From assembly GCA_024233005.1 (NCBI GenBank), contig JACKQE010000004.1, forward strand, positions 248,001 through 312,000: 64,000 nucleotides of DNA, written 5' to 3'. The notes beneath the pieces were generated by a model. The model worked only from the letters and a program-made list of their open reading frames with translations, searched no databases and was not told where the DNA came from. The translations under genes and the position numbers were made by a program. Source of the DNA: Akkermansiaceae bacterium (GTDB lineage Bacteria; Verrucomicrobiota; Verrucomicrobiia; Verrucomicrobiales; DEV007). Positions 56,137 to 64,000 of this stretch are shown in pieces; the stretch's first letter is position 1, and each line of letters starts with the position of its first letter.

Positions 56137-56550
56137 CTGCAAGGCAACGGCAATGACCAACAAGACGAACCACAACATCACCCATGATCTGTTCAACCCA
56201 ATACGCGGCAACCTCCAACAGATCAGTCCCGCCATCACAACGACACAGGCAATCAGAGAACCAAGAAAAAAGCCCCAGCCTGCGGGCGACAAAATGTAAG
56301 GAACCAAGATCAGGCTGCCTGCAGCGCAGATCAGTCCGAGTTCTCGATAGTAGCCCCACTTTTTTTCGCCCAGAACGAACCAGGCCAAGCACAACTGAAG
56401 CGCCCATTTTCCACCGGCGATCGCACCTGACAACCACATTTGGCGCTCGGAGGAGTAGCCTCCATACGATTCAATAAATAGCCAAGTCAGCATCGCACTG
56501 ATGCCAAACCCAGCAATGGCGATGATCATTTGTGTTCTATGGGATGACAT
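56107..56550 (-). CDS. Small four-helix membrane protein
   Basis: 147 residues with ATG at 56550-56548. Four hydrophobic helices are evident (about 8-25, 45-62, 72-98 and 120-143), with short charged loops such as GEKKWGYYRE. The length and even spacing suggest a real gene and not a chance frame, but the family is not recognised. It lies between an IS5 remnant and a gene-poor stretch, so it may belong to an accessory segment. Confidence 0.6.
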   Translation of the reverse strand: MSSHRTQMIIAIAGFGISAMLTWLFIESYGGYSSERQMWLSGAIAGGKWALQLCLAWFVLGEKKWGYYRELGLICAAGSLILVPYILSPAGWGFFLGSLIACVVVMAGLICWRLPRIGLNRSWVMLWFVLLVIAVALQLTVVFHVIP

Positions 56551-57228
56551 ATTTGATGAATGGATTCAACAGTCTGGCGCCATTTTTCGGGTGGCGGAAA
56601 GCCGGGGTTCGCAGGTGGCCGCTGGCGCAATCGCCCATCCAAACCGAACTTGGCCCCGCCACACGAGCCTGTCCAGAAGGCAACGCTACACCATCGTCGG
56701 CCTCTCGCGCAAGAGGACAACAGGCAATGCCATCGTCGCGGGTTGTCCTCCGCCCTCCGCCGGCCCACGTCCTATCGCAAGCGCGGCCGCATTAAAAATC
56801 AGGTCATGATCGACAAGTATCCGCCCATCTGCGACCCCGAAAATGCCTTGGCCACTCAACTCCTTATACTACCTCCCCAAACTCACCCAAAAATTCTGCG
56901 CCAGGATTTGGGATCCGCCCTCTCAATTCAGACAGACCGGGCTCACTCTGCGGCGTCCACTTTTGCGGCGGAGTTCCAATCGTCAGTTCCAGGTCTTGAA
57001 TGGAACCGTAGTCCTCGAATGGAAATTCCCATGGAGTCCGGAAGCCGCCCCGACCGAAGCACGTCGTCCCCATGGCCACAAGAGCGAGAGCTCGGCGAAG
57101 TGGGGCATTGATCCATTTGGCATCAGTCGTGTCCTCGAGATTCCCGACACGCCGATGATTCCCGATAGCGCCAATGCGCTTGCGGACTGGATTGACGAAC
57201 CGGCCCGGCGAGAGTCAAGTAGCTGGGA
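56551..57228. other. Gene-poor stretch with one doubtful small frame
   Basis: About 680 bases of probably decayed or non-coding DNA. A plus-strand frame at 56843-57232 (129 codons) is open and its stop overlaps the next gene's ATG (ATGA), as in coupled genes. Its sequence, however, is rich in Arg/Pro/Ser, lacks motifs and looks random. Minus-strand frames here are equally unconvincing. With the nearby IS5 fragment this looks like a scar of past insertion and deletion. Confidence 0.35.
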
Positions 57229-58956
57229 ATGAACGGGATTCTTCTTACCCATCTCCCGCGCAGGTGGCGGAACCGCGACAAGATCGCCTGCCTGGTTGTG
57301 CTGGGGTTGGCTTTGGGACAAACGTCCCGGGGCGAGGGACCGACGGAATCCCGTCCCCTGCATGAGCGGATCGATGCCCTGGTCAGCCGCCAATTGGAAT
57401 CGCGCAAGCTCATCCCCGCCAAACTAAGCAGTGATGCGGAGTTTGTCCGCCGGGTCTATCTGGATCTGAGCGGCGTCATTCCCACCGCTCAAGAGGCCCG
57501 GACCTTCCTCGATGATCCTGCCCCGGACAAACGCGCCCGGCTGATCGACACCCTGCTGACGGCCCCGGGGTATGCGCTGCACATGGCGCGGGTTTTTGAC
57601 GTGATGTTGCTGGAACGAAGGGTGCCGGCCGGCGGCACCGCCGTCGATGTGCCCCTGCCGGCCTGGAGGGACTACCTCAGCGAGGCTTTCGCCGAGAACC
57701 GGCCCTGGGATGTGATGACCCGGGAATTGCTGGGGGGCGACGGCTCCGACTCGGATCGGGGTGCGGCGGTGCGATTCTATCTGACCCGCGATGTGAACGC
57801 CCATCAACTGACGCGGGATGTCGGGCGCCTGTTCCTCGGGATCGATCTGCAATGCGCCCAATGCCATGACGATCCGCGCTTCAAGGACTATCGCCAGGAG
57901 GACTATTTCGGCCTCTACGCATTTCTGGAGCGTTCCAAGCTGTTTCCTGTGAAACCGAAAGGCGCCCTGCTGGGTGAACTCGCCGTGGGAACAACCAAGT
58001 TCACCTCCGTCTTCACCGCAAAAAGCGGGGAGACTTATCCCCGACTCCCCGGGGGAGCCCTGCTGGCCGATCCCCAGCTGGAAAAGGACCGGGAATACCG
58101 GGTCAAACCCGGCCCCAAGGAACGGGGCATTCCGGTCTATAGCCGGAGAGTGGCCCTGTCTGAACACCTGCCCCGGAAGGAAACTCCCGGTTTCACCCGC
58201 AACCTCGCCAACCGGCTCTGGGCGCTGATGTTGGGACGCGGCATCATCCAGCCGCTCGATCTCAGTCACGCAGGAAACCCGCCTTCGCATCCCGAGTTGC
58301 TGGCCGAACTGGAGGCCTGGCTCGCCGCGCACCACCATGACATTCGCGGCCTGCTCCGCGAGATCACCCTGAGCAGGACCTACCAGCGCTCCAGCGAACT
58401 GCCCGATGGCTCCCCTCCGCCGCCCGACGCCTTCGCCGTGGCTCCGCTGCGGGGACTGACGGCAGAGCAGTTCCGGTGGTCGCTGCTGCAGGCGACGGGA
58501 CGGATCGAAGCCCACCTGGCAACGCTGGATGCCCAGCCCAAAAAAGCCTCCGCCGCGGAAACGCCCGCCTGGAAGCAGCTGGCCGACCGGCTGGAACCGC
58601 TGGAGCGTCCCAGCGCGGCACTCCTGGCCGCATTCAGCGGGCTTCCCGGCCAACCGGAGGAAGGCTTCCAGCCGACGGTGGATCAGGCCCTGCACCTGCT
58701 CAACAGCGAAAAACTGCTGCCCTTGTTGAAGGCCGATCCCGGAACCTTGCTGCATCGTCTGAGCACGATGGAGCAACCGGAACCGTTGATTGGTGAATTG
58801 TATTTCAGTGTGCTGTCCCGGCCACCCGATGCCGAGGAAATGTCCGAGGCCAGTCAGCAGATCGCCGCAGCGGGATCGCCGGAAGAACGAAATGTCGTTG
58901 TGAAAGCCCTGAGCTGGGGACTGTTGTTGTCAGCAGAGTTTCGCCTGAACCATTGA
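57229..58956 (+). CDS. DUF1549/DUF1553 protein with a CxxCH motif
   Basis: 575 residues from ATG 57229. A hydrophobic segment (about 20-34) acts as signal peptide. The DUF1549 part (about 45-240) has FVRRVYLDLSGVIPTAQEAR and the haem-type motif CAQCH (209-213) in QCAQCHDDPRFKDY. The DUF1553 part (about 320-575) has RNLANRLWALMLGRGIIQPL and EITLSRTYQRSSEL. Such proteins are very abundant in Planctomycetota and Verrucomicrobiota and are always paired with DUF1501 genes. They are exported and may take part in polysaccharide or aromatic breakdown, but no reaction is proven. It is the first gene of a three-gene operon. Confidence 0.9.
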   Translation: MNGILLTHLPRRWRNRDKIACLVVLGLALGQTSRGEGPTESRPLHERIDALVSRQLESRKLIPAKLSSDAEFVRRVYLDLSGVIPTAQEARTFLDDPAPDKRARLIDTLLTAPGYALHMARVFDVMLLERRVPAGGTAVDVPLPAWRDYLSEAFAENRPWDVMTRELLGGDGSDSDRGAAVRFYLTRDVNAHQLTRDVGRLFLGIDLQCAQCHDDPRFKDYRQEDYFGLYAFLERSKLFPVKPKGALLGELAVGTTKFTSVFTAKSGETYPRLPGGALLADPQLEKDREYRVKPGPKERGIPVYSRRVALSEHLPRKETPGFTRNLANRLWALMLGRGIIQPLDLSHAGNPPSHPELLAELEAWLAAHHHDIRGLLREITLSRTYQRSSELPDGSPPPPDAFAVAPLRGLTAEQFRWSLLQATGRIEAHLATLDAQPKKASAAETPAWKQLADRLEPLERPSAALLAAFSGLPGQPEEGFQPTVDQALHLLNSEKLLPLLKADPGTLLHRLSTMEQPEPLIGELYFSVLSRPPDAEEMSEASQQIAAAGSPEERNVVVKALSWGLLLSAEFRLNH

Positions 58957-58966
58957 ATTGCCCCCG

Positions 58967-60232
58967 ATGAAGTTTACCCAGACGCACCGCTCCGATGAAT
59001 ACCAGACCCGGCGACGCTGGCTGACCGGAGCCGTTGGGACGGCTGCCGCCCTGGGAGCCGCCCCGCTGGCGGGAGCGGCTCCCCTGCAGCCCCGCAAACA
59101 GCTCCTGCTTCTCTTCTTGTCCGGCGGGGCAAGCCAATTCGAGACTTGGGATCCCAAACCCGGAGCGAAAACCGGCGGTCCCTTCCGCGCCATTCCCACC
59201 TCGATCCCCGGAGTGCGGATCGGAGAACTGCTGCCCCACACTGCGAAAGCGCTGCACCGCCTGACAGTGGTGCGCAGCGTGGTGTCCAACATAGCAGACC
59301 ATTTCCAGGGGCACTACGCGCTCCAATCCGGGCGCATTGCTCCCGGGTATCCGGTGCTGGGCTCGGCGGTGGCGAAGCTCTTGGAGAGACCGGACGATGT
59401 CCTGCCGGGATACGTCTCCATCCGACGCAACGGCCCCAAGGCCTACACCGATGTGGGGGATGCGGGATTCCTCGGGGCCAAATACGACGGGGTGAAGGTC
59501 TACGACAATCTCCCGCCACAGAACCTGGTCCGTCCCGCCGGCATCACGACGCCGCTCGCGGAATCAGTGGAACGCCGGCGCCGGGCCGCCGACGCGCGAT
59601 TCCGCCAACGGCACGACAACCGACCCATCGAATCCTACGAGGCGACCTACCAGCAGGCGGCCGCCCTGATGAAGCACCGCGAAATTTTTGATCTCTCCGG
59701 GGAATCCTCAGTCATGCACGACCGCTACGGGCGTCACGAGTTCGGGCAGCATTGCCTGCAGGCGCGACGCCTCCTTGAGGCCGGGGTGACCTGCGTGAAG
59801 GTAACCCACTTCGACTGGGACGCGCACCAGGACAATTTCTACTGGCACCAGGTGCGGTGCGCGGAGTTTGACCGCACCTTCGTCACGCTGCTTGATGATC
59901 TTGAGCAACGCGGAATGCTGGAGCACACGCTGGTGGTGGTGACCGGAGAGATGGGGCGCACCCCCCAGATCAACAACCTGGGCGGCCGGGATCACTGGGG
60001 CCGGGCCTGGAGCATGGCCATGGCCGGCGCCGGAGTGAAGCCGGGAGTGATCCATGGCGCGACCAACGACCTCGGCACGGAAGTGACAGAGGACCCCGTC
60101 ACCCACGGCGATTTGTTCCATACCTACCTCAGGGCGCTCGGCATTGATTCCCGGATGGAGTACACGATCGGCGACCAGACCAACCCCGTGGCCGATCCCG
60201 CCGCCAAACCGATCGAGGCCCTGCTCGCCTGA
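58967..60232 (+). CDS. DUF1501 protein, Tat-exported
   Basis: 421 residues from ATG 58967, ten bases after the DUF1549 stop. The N-terminus has a Tat-like signal (TRRRWLTGAVGTAAALGAAP). The body belongs to the alkaline-phosphatase/sulfatase-like DUF1501 family: LLLLFLSGGASQFETWDPKP, SVVSNIADHFQGHY, HFDWDAHQDN, VVVTGEMGRTPQIN and GRDHWGRAWSMAMAGAG, shortened here. The conserved Asp/His residues suit a metal site. The constant DUF1549/DUF1501 pairing implies a joint periplasmic function, still undefined. Confidence 0.9.
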   Translation: MKFTQTHRSDEYQTRRRWLTGAVGTAAALGAAPLAGAAPLQPRKQLLLLFLSGGASQFETWDPKPGAKTGGPFRAIPTSIPGVRIGELLPHTAKALHRLTVVRSVVSNIADHFQGHYALQSGRIAPGYPVLGSAVAKLLERPDDVLPGYVSIRRNGPKAYTDVGDAGFLGAKYDGVKVYDNLPPQNLVRPAGITTPLAESVERRRRAADARFRQRHDNRPIESYEATYQQAAALMKHREIFDLSGESSVMHDRYGRHEFGQHCLQARRLLEAGVTCVKVTHFDWDAHQDNFYWHQVRCAEFDRTFVTLLDDLEQRGMLEHTLVVVTGEMGRTPQINNLGGRDHWGRAWSMAMAGAGVKPGVIHGATNDLGTEVTEDPVTHGDLFHTYLRALGIDSRMEYTIGDQTNPVADPAAKPIEALLA

Positions 60233-60254
60233 GCCGGATTCACGGATTACCTCC

Positions 60255-61250
60255 ATGGCAACACCACCGGACCAAGCCAAACCCACAGGCGAATACACAG
60301 TCGCGGCACCGCTCCTGAGTTGTGCCTTCGATGCCGGAGGCCGGTTCCTTTTTGCGGGGGGAAGAGACCGGGGACTGGTGATCGTGGACACTTCCTCAGG
60401 CACGCAATCGGTCGTTCCCGGTCACGACAGCTGGATTGGCTCCATTGTCCGGGCGGGAGACGGCCTCGTGCTCACGTCGGACTACCAAGGCCGCGTCATC
60501 GCGTGGGACTGCCGGAACGGCGCGCCACAGCCGCGGTGGACGTTGGAGGCCCATCCCTGCACGATCCATGCCCTCTCGGTGAACCTCGCGAGAGCCACTT
60601 TTGCCAGCGCGGACCGCGATGGCCTCGTCCGGGTCTGGCGGACGGCCGACGGCAGCCCGGTCGGGGAACTCCCCCGCCTGGAGTTTCCCGCTTACGGTGT
60701 CGCCTTGCTCCCTGACGGAAAGCAACTGGTCACCGCCGACCGTCAACCGCAGAAGCCGAGACTTCAGATTCATGACCTCGCCTCGGGAAAGGGGCTCCTT
60801 TCGGTCGATGTGCCTGAGTTGTCAGGATACCGCCGCGTCGAGGATATTGAGTGGGGAGGCATCCGCGGCCTGACGGTGTCCCCGGATGGCTCTCAGATCG
60901 TCGCCTGCGGTCGGAACGGCTATGACGGCCCGGCCTGCGCCCTGCTCTATGAGACCGGGACCGGTCGACTGCAGCAGAAACTCTCCTCGGATCTCAAAGG
61001 CGGCTTTTACTACGGCGCGCGCTTCCATCCCAACGGACTCCTCTTGACCGTGGGAGGGGATCTCGGAAAAGGCGAACTGCGCTTCTGGAATGCCGACGGG
61101 GCCGTGTCCAAAGGAGTCATCACCATTCCCGGACCGGCCACCGCCTTCGACATTCATCCCGACGGCACGCGATTCGCGGTGGCATCGAATGTCGGCAAAG
61201 GCTCCTACCCGGATTCAGGATTGATCACTCTCCATGAGTCACCGGTCTGA
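60255..61250 (+). CDS. WD40-repeat beta-propeller protein
   Basis: 331 residues from ATG 60255, 22 bases after the DUF1501 gene. Successive blade-like repeats end in short Asp/Trp motifs (FLFAGGRDRGLVIVD, GRVIAWD, DGLVRVWRTADG, GELRFWNADG). About six or seven blades are expected from the length. There is no signal peptide. Propeller proteins are frequent third partners of DUF1549/DUF1501 pairs, and probably act as a scaffold. The end overlaps the convergent avtA gene by 12 bases. Confidence 0.85.
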   Translation: MATPPDQAKPTGEYTVAAPLLSCAFDAGGRFLFAGGRDRGLVIVDTSSGTQSVVPGHDSWIGSIVRAGDGLVLTSDYQGRVIAWDCRNGAPQPRWTLEAHPCTIHALSVNLARATFASADRDGLVRVWRTADGSPVGELPRLEFPAYGVALLPDGKQLVTADRQPQKPRLQIHDLASGKGLLSVDVPELSGYRRVEDIEWGGIRGLTVSPDGSQIVACGRNGYDGPACALLYETGTGRLQQKLSSDLKGGFYYGARFHPNGLLLTVGGDLGKGELRFWNADGAVSKGVITIPGPATAFDIHPDGTRFAVASNVGKGSYPDSGLITLHESPV

Positions 61251-62546
61251 GGATACCCGGACCTTTTCCGAGTAGGCGCGCCGCACCTCTTGGCCGAGGA
61301 TTTCAATGCCCTGCCGGAGAATTGTTTCGGGCTGACCAAAGGAGATCCGAAGGCACTCCCGTCGGTGAGGCCAGTCATCAGATCCGGCATCCAAACCATA
61401 AAAAAAGTGTTCCCCAGGGACCACGATGACGTCGCGGGCCTTGAGCCGCTGGTAGAGTTCCCGCGCCGACACCGGCAATCCCGGCAGCCAGAGCCAGAGA
61501 AAAAAGGCTCCCTCGCTGCGATGAAGACGCCACGGGAGGTCCGCGGGCAGATTTTCGTGCATCAGAGAAATCGCAAACCGAGCCCGCCCGGCGTAAAAGG
61601 GACGAACCACCTCCCGCGAGAGCCGGCCGATCTCACCGCTCTCAATCATGCCAAGCGTCAGTGCCTGTCCCAGATTGTTGTTGGCCAACCCCACGATGGC
61701 GTTCATCGCGGCAACCTCACGGATAATGTCAGGATGGGCCACCACGATGCCGGTCCGGGTGCCCGGAAGACCGATTTTGCTTAGCGAGAGCGTCAAAATC
61801 ATATCTTCCGTCCAGATCGGGGTCACGTCCTCAAAAATGACGCCGGGGAAAGGCAGCCCATACGCATTGTCGAGGATGAAGGGCACCCCTTTCTGCTTTG
61901 CCAACGCGGCCAGCCTCCGAATCTCGTCGTCTGTCAGAACGTTGCTGCTCGGATTGGTCGGACGCGAGACGGTAATGGCCCCGACCGGATCAGGGAACTC
62001 TCCGCAGACCTTCTCAAAATCAACGTGGTATTTGAATTCCCGATCTCCCAGGAGGTCGATGCGCGGTCGGCAGGACTGGAAAAGCGATCCCGCCACGCCC
62101 TGGTCGGAGTAACCGATGTACTCGGGCACCACCGGCAGCAGAACACGGCGCCGAGACCCATCCGGAAGGGTTCCGGCAAAGCGGTTGAGGAGCAGAAAGA
62201 ACGCGGTCTGACCACCGCTGGTGACCCCGATATGCTCCCGGGTCAGCTTCCATCCGCATTCCCGATTCAGGTAACCCGCCACCGCTTCGCGGAACCGGGG
62301 GTTTCCCGCCGGCTGATCATAGTCGGCGAGCACGGAGTCGAACCGGGGGCCGTCAGCCAGGAGATCGGCCATCGCCTGCCGCCAAACCGCCTGAACCGCG
62401 GGAATGTGCGCGGGATTGCCGCCGCCCAAGAGCCGCATCCGATCCCGGTGGAGCGCCAGCGCGGCTCCCAGATCATCCATGAGTTCCAGGGTGCCACTGT
62501 GGCCGGTGAGGGACTCTGCGAACAAGGTTTTGGGATAGCGGGACAT
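61239..62546 (-). CDS. avtA: Valine-pyruvate aminotransferase
   Basis: 435 residues with ATG at 62546-62544. It follows E. coli AvtA along its whole length: HSGTLELMDDL, GGGNPAHIP, YDQPAGNPRFREA, PVVPEYIGYSDQG, EFKYHVDFE, SRPTNPSSNV, LDNAYGLPFPGVIFED and the PLP lysine in LSLSKIGLPG (K257). The PLP-binding N198 and D226 are conserved. The reaction is transamination between valine and pyruvate to alanine and 2-ketoisovalerate, a fold-type I cytoplasmic enzyme. It is a single gene on the minus strand, divergent from the terminal membrane-protein gene. Confidence 0.93.
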   Translation of the reverse strand: MSRYPKTLFAESLTGHSGTLELMDDLGAALALHRDRMRLLGGGNPAHIPAVQAVWRQAMADLLADGPRFDSVLADYDQPAGNPRFREAVAGYLNRECGWKLTREHIGVTSGGQTAFFLLLNRFAGTLPDGSRRRVLLPVVPEYIGYSDQGVAGSLFQSCRPRIDLLGDREFKYHVDFEKVCGEFPDPVGAITVSRPTNPSSNVLTDDEIRRLAALAKQKGVPFILDNAYGLPFPGVIFEDVTPIWTEDMILTLSLSKIGLPGTRTGIVVAHPDIIREVAAMNAIVGLANNNLGQALTLGMIESGEIGRLSREVVRPFYAGRARFAISLMHENLPADLPWRLHRSEGAFFLWLWLPGLPVSARELYQRLKARDVIVVPGEHFFYGLDAGSDDWPHRRECLRISFGQPETILRQGIEILGQEVRRAYSEKVRVSSDR

Positions 62547-62687
62547 GATGGTCAGGAGGGGAATCCGATCCCAGGAAGGGCGGGTTCCTTTCCAGAAGGC
62601 CGGATGAATCGTGAGGATTCAGACTGGCATCCCGGTCAGGAACGGAGTATTCTCGATCCAGCAACCACCTTCAACCCCTTTCCTGCC
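62547..62687. promoter_or_regulatory. Divergent intergenic region with a small inverted repeat
   Basis: 141 bases between avtA and the terminal gene, which must hold both promoters. TGAATC-GTGAG-GATTCA at 62605-62621 is a perfect six-base inverted repeat with a five-base spacer, a possible operator. No clear -35/-10 pair. Confidence 0.3.
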
Positions 62688-64000
62688 ATGCCGGACACAC
62701 CCGCCTCCCGCAGCTGGCTCACGCTGGCCCGCCGACTGTGCCTTCAATACAACACTGGCTGGTGGTTGGACCGTCTCAATCCATTGCTGGTGGCGCTTGC
62801 CATCCTCTCCGCGACGGCCATTGTCCTCCTGCGGACCTTTGCCATGCCCCTGACCTCGCTCTGGTTTCTGGTCCCGGTGGGCGTGCTAATCCTGACAGCC
62901 CTGGCGGGGTCTTACTGGTGGGCCCGGAGACGATTCATGCGTCCGGCCCAGGCCCTGGTCCGGATCGAGGATCGCCTCGGCCTCTGCAATGCCCTGACCT
63001 GTGCGGCGGCGGGCGTTGGGGAGTGGCCGCAGGCGCAGCCTCAAACACCCGGGGGATCGAATACTCCGGCAGGTTTCCGGTGGCGCTGGGGCATGACTCT
63101 GCTCCCCGTGGCGGCCTCCCTGACGGTGGTGCTGCTGGCCCTCCTCATCCCCGTGACCCCAGTCGAGGCCACCCGCTCCACGCCCAGCCAGCCTTCCGGA
63201 TGGGATCAACTGGAGGACTACGTCGAAACGCTCAAAGACCAGAACATCATCGAGGAAAAAGCGCTCGAAGAGGTCCAGGAAAAAATTGAAGAATTGAAAT
63301 CCCAGCCGGAATCGGAATGGTTCAGCCACTCCAGTCTCGAGGCCACCGACAGTCTCCGCCAGAGCCTGAGCCGCGAAATCCAGAACCTCGGCAACGAAAT
63401 GGCGACCGCCGAACGCGGGCTGAGCACTCTGGAAAACTACTCCGGCCAGTTGAGCCAGGAAGAGCGCGAGAAAGTCCTCAACGACTACCAGCAGGCGGTG
63501 CAAGGCCTGAATTCCGGAGCCCTGCCGATGAATTCCGCAATGCGCCAAGCGCTCAGTCAGATCGACCCCTCGCAATTGGGGGCGATGCCATTAAACAGCC
63601 TGAGCCAGGAACAACTCGACCAACTGAAAAAAGCCTTCAAGGAGGGGGCGGCGGCTTGTCAAAAATGCGCGGGCAGCGGGGATGGTTTGCCAGCTTTGGA
63701 GGCCGGTTCCGGTCCCGGCAAATCAGGCAATGGCCAGGGACAGGGGGATGGCCCGGGGAATGGAGGCATCAGCCGGGGCCCCGGCACGGCTCCCCTCACC
63801 TTCGGCGATGAAACCAAACTGGGGACGAAAAACCTGGAGTCTCTGCAAAACCCGGATCTCAGTCATGTCGCCCCCGGGGAGCTGATCAGCGTCGGCGAGA
63901 CCAAGTTCGATCTCGACAAAACCCCCCGGGGCCCCCAGCAGGCGGGAGCAGTCACCGGCGTGGGCCAGGGCGGCGATGCCGTCTGGCGGGAATCCTTGGT
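62688..64000 (+). CDS. Membrane protein with coiled coil and a single CxxCxGxG motif (partial)
   Basis: 437 codons from ATG 62688 until the window ends in frame. Two hydrophobic helices (about 28-45 and 50-70) and a third (about 137-157) frame a short loop. A long charged coiled coil (about 170-265; EDYVETLKDQNIIEEKALEE pattern) follows. Next are Gln/Ser/Leu repeats and then CQKCAGSG near residue 325, matching one zinc-finger repeat of the DnaJ CxxCxGxG type. A Gly-rich linker leads to a beta-rich segment. The architecture, with no recognised family name, resembles exported or inner-membrane regulatory proteins of unknown role in PVC bacteria. The C-terminus is outside the window. Confidence 0.7.
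   Translation, partial: MPDTPASRSWLTLARRLCLQYNTGWWLDRLNPLLVALAILSATAIVLLRTFAMPLTSLWFLVPVGVLILTALAGSYWWARRRFMRPAQALVRIEDRLGLCNALTCAAAGVGEWPQAQPQTPGGSNTPAGFRWRWGMTLLPVAASLTVVLLALLIPVTPVEATRSTPSQPSGWDQLEDYVETLKDQNIIEEKALEEVQEKIEELKSQPESEWFSHSSLEATDSLRQSLSREIQNLGNEMATAERGLSTLENYSGQLSQEEREKVLNDYQQAVQGLNSGALPMNSAMRQALSQIDPSQLGAMPLNSLSQEQLDQLKKAFKEGAAACQKCAGSGDGLPALEAGSGPGKSGNGQGQGDGPGNGGISRGPGTAPLTFGDETKLGTKNLESLQNPDLSHVAPGELISVGETKFDLDKTPRGPQQAGAVTGVGQGGDAVWRESL

Noticed and set aside
56560..57111. 183-codon plus-strand frame in the gene-poor stretch
   Set aside because: Rich in Arg/Pro/Ser/His without any fold pattern; it overlaps another equally poor frame.

Overview
The window looks like chromosomal DNA of a Verrucomicrobiota-type (PVC superphylum) bacterium. 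The main reasons are a DUF1549/DUF1553 + DUF1501 + WD40 gene set, a giant LEPR-motif surface protein built from autotransporter-associated beta-strand repeats, and GC-rich DNA with few recognisable Shine-Dalgarno sites. No rRNA, tRNA or CRISPR array was seen.

Layout. 1-7 kb: a small duplicated-repeat exported protein, a 5'-nucleotidase/nucleoside-hydrolase fusion, a PrsW-like membrane protease, and a convergent large membrane protein ending in a GAF-like domain. 7.6-8.5 kb: a WYL-family regulator of BrxR/CapW type. 8.8-46.5 kb: the main feature, two convergent gene sets that together look like a dedicated export machine plus its giant cargo. The plus-strand set (8759-13724) encodes a GAF-HlyD fusion, an M50-type zinc metalloprotease fused to a HlyD-like adaptor, and a third stand-alone periplasmic adaptor. 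The minus-strand set (46530-13713) encodes a 9,498-residue protein, a TolC-like outer-membrane protein and a shortened SecA-like ATPase. No ABC ATPase is present, so this is not a standard type I system, and the cargo has no recognisable autotransporter barrel, so it is not a standard type V system. My working hypothesis is a SecA-like/M50/HlyD/TolC secretion pathway for a giant beta-helical adhesin.

46.8-51.6 kb: divergent from the giant gene, an overlapping operon of a membrane-anchored NMT1/SsuA-like solute-binding protein, a NarL-type histidine kinase and a LuxR/NarL response regulator, followed by an unrecognised 424-residue protein. A 29-bp near-perfect inverted repeat lies in the divergent intergenic region. 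51.9-55.6 kb: a type II P-type ATPase with the cation-site residues of Na+/K+-ATPases, and a YkuE-like metallophosphoesterase. 55.7-57.2 kb: an IS5-type transposase remnant, a small four-helix membrane protein and a gene-poor stretch. 57.2-61.2 kb: DUF1549/DUF1553, DUF1501 and WD40 genes in one operon. 61.2-62.5 kb: valine-pyruvate aminotransferase (avtA). 62.7 kb to the end: the start of a membrane/coiled-coil protein cut by the window edge.

All family assignments come from motifs read by eye; no database search was run. Domain boundaries in the giant protein are approximate.
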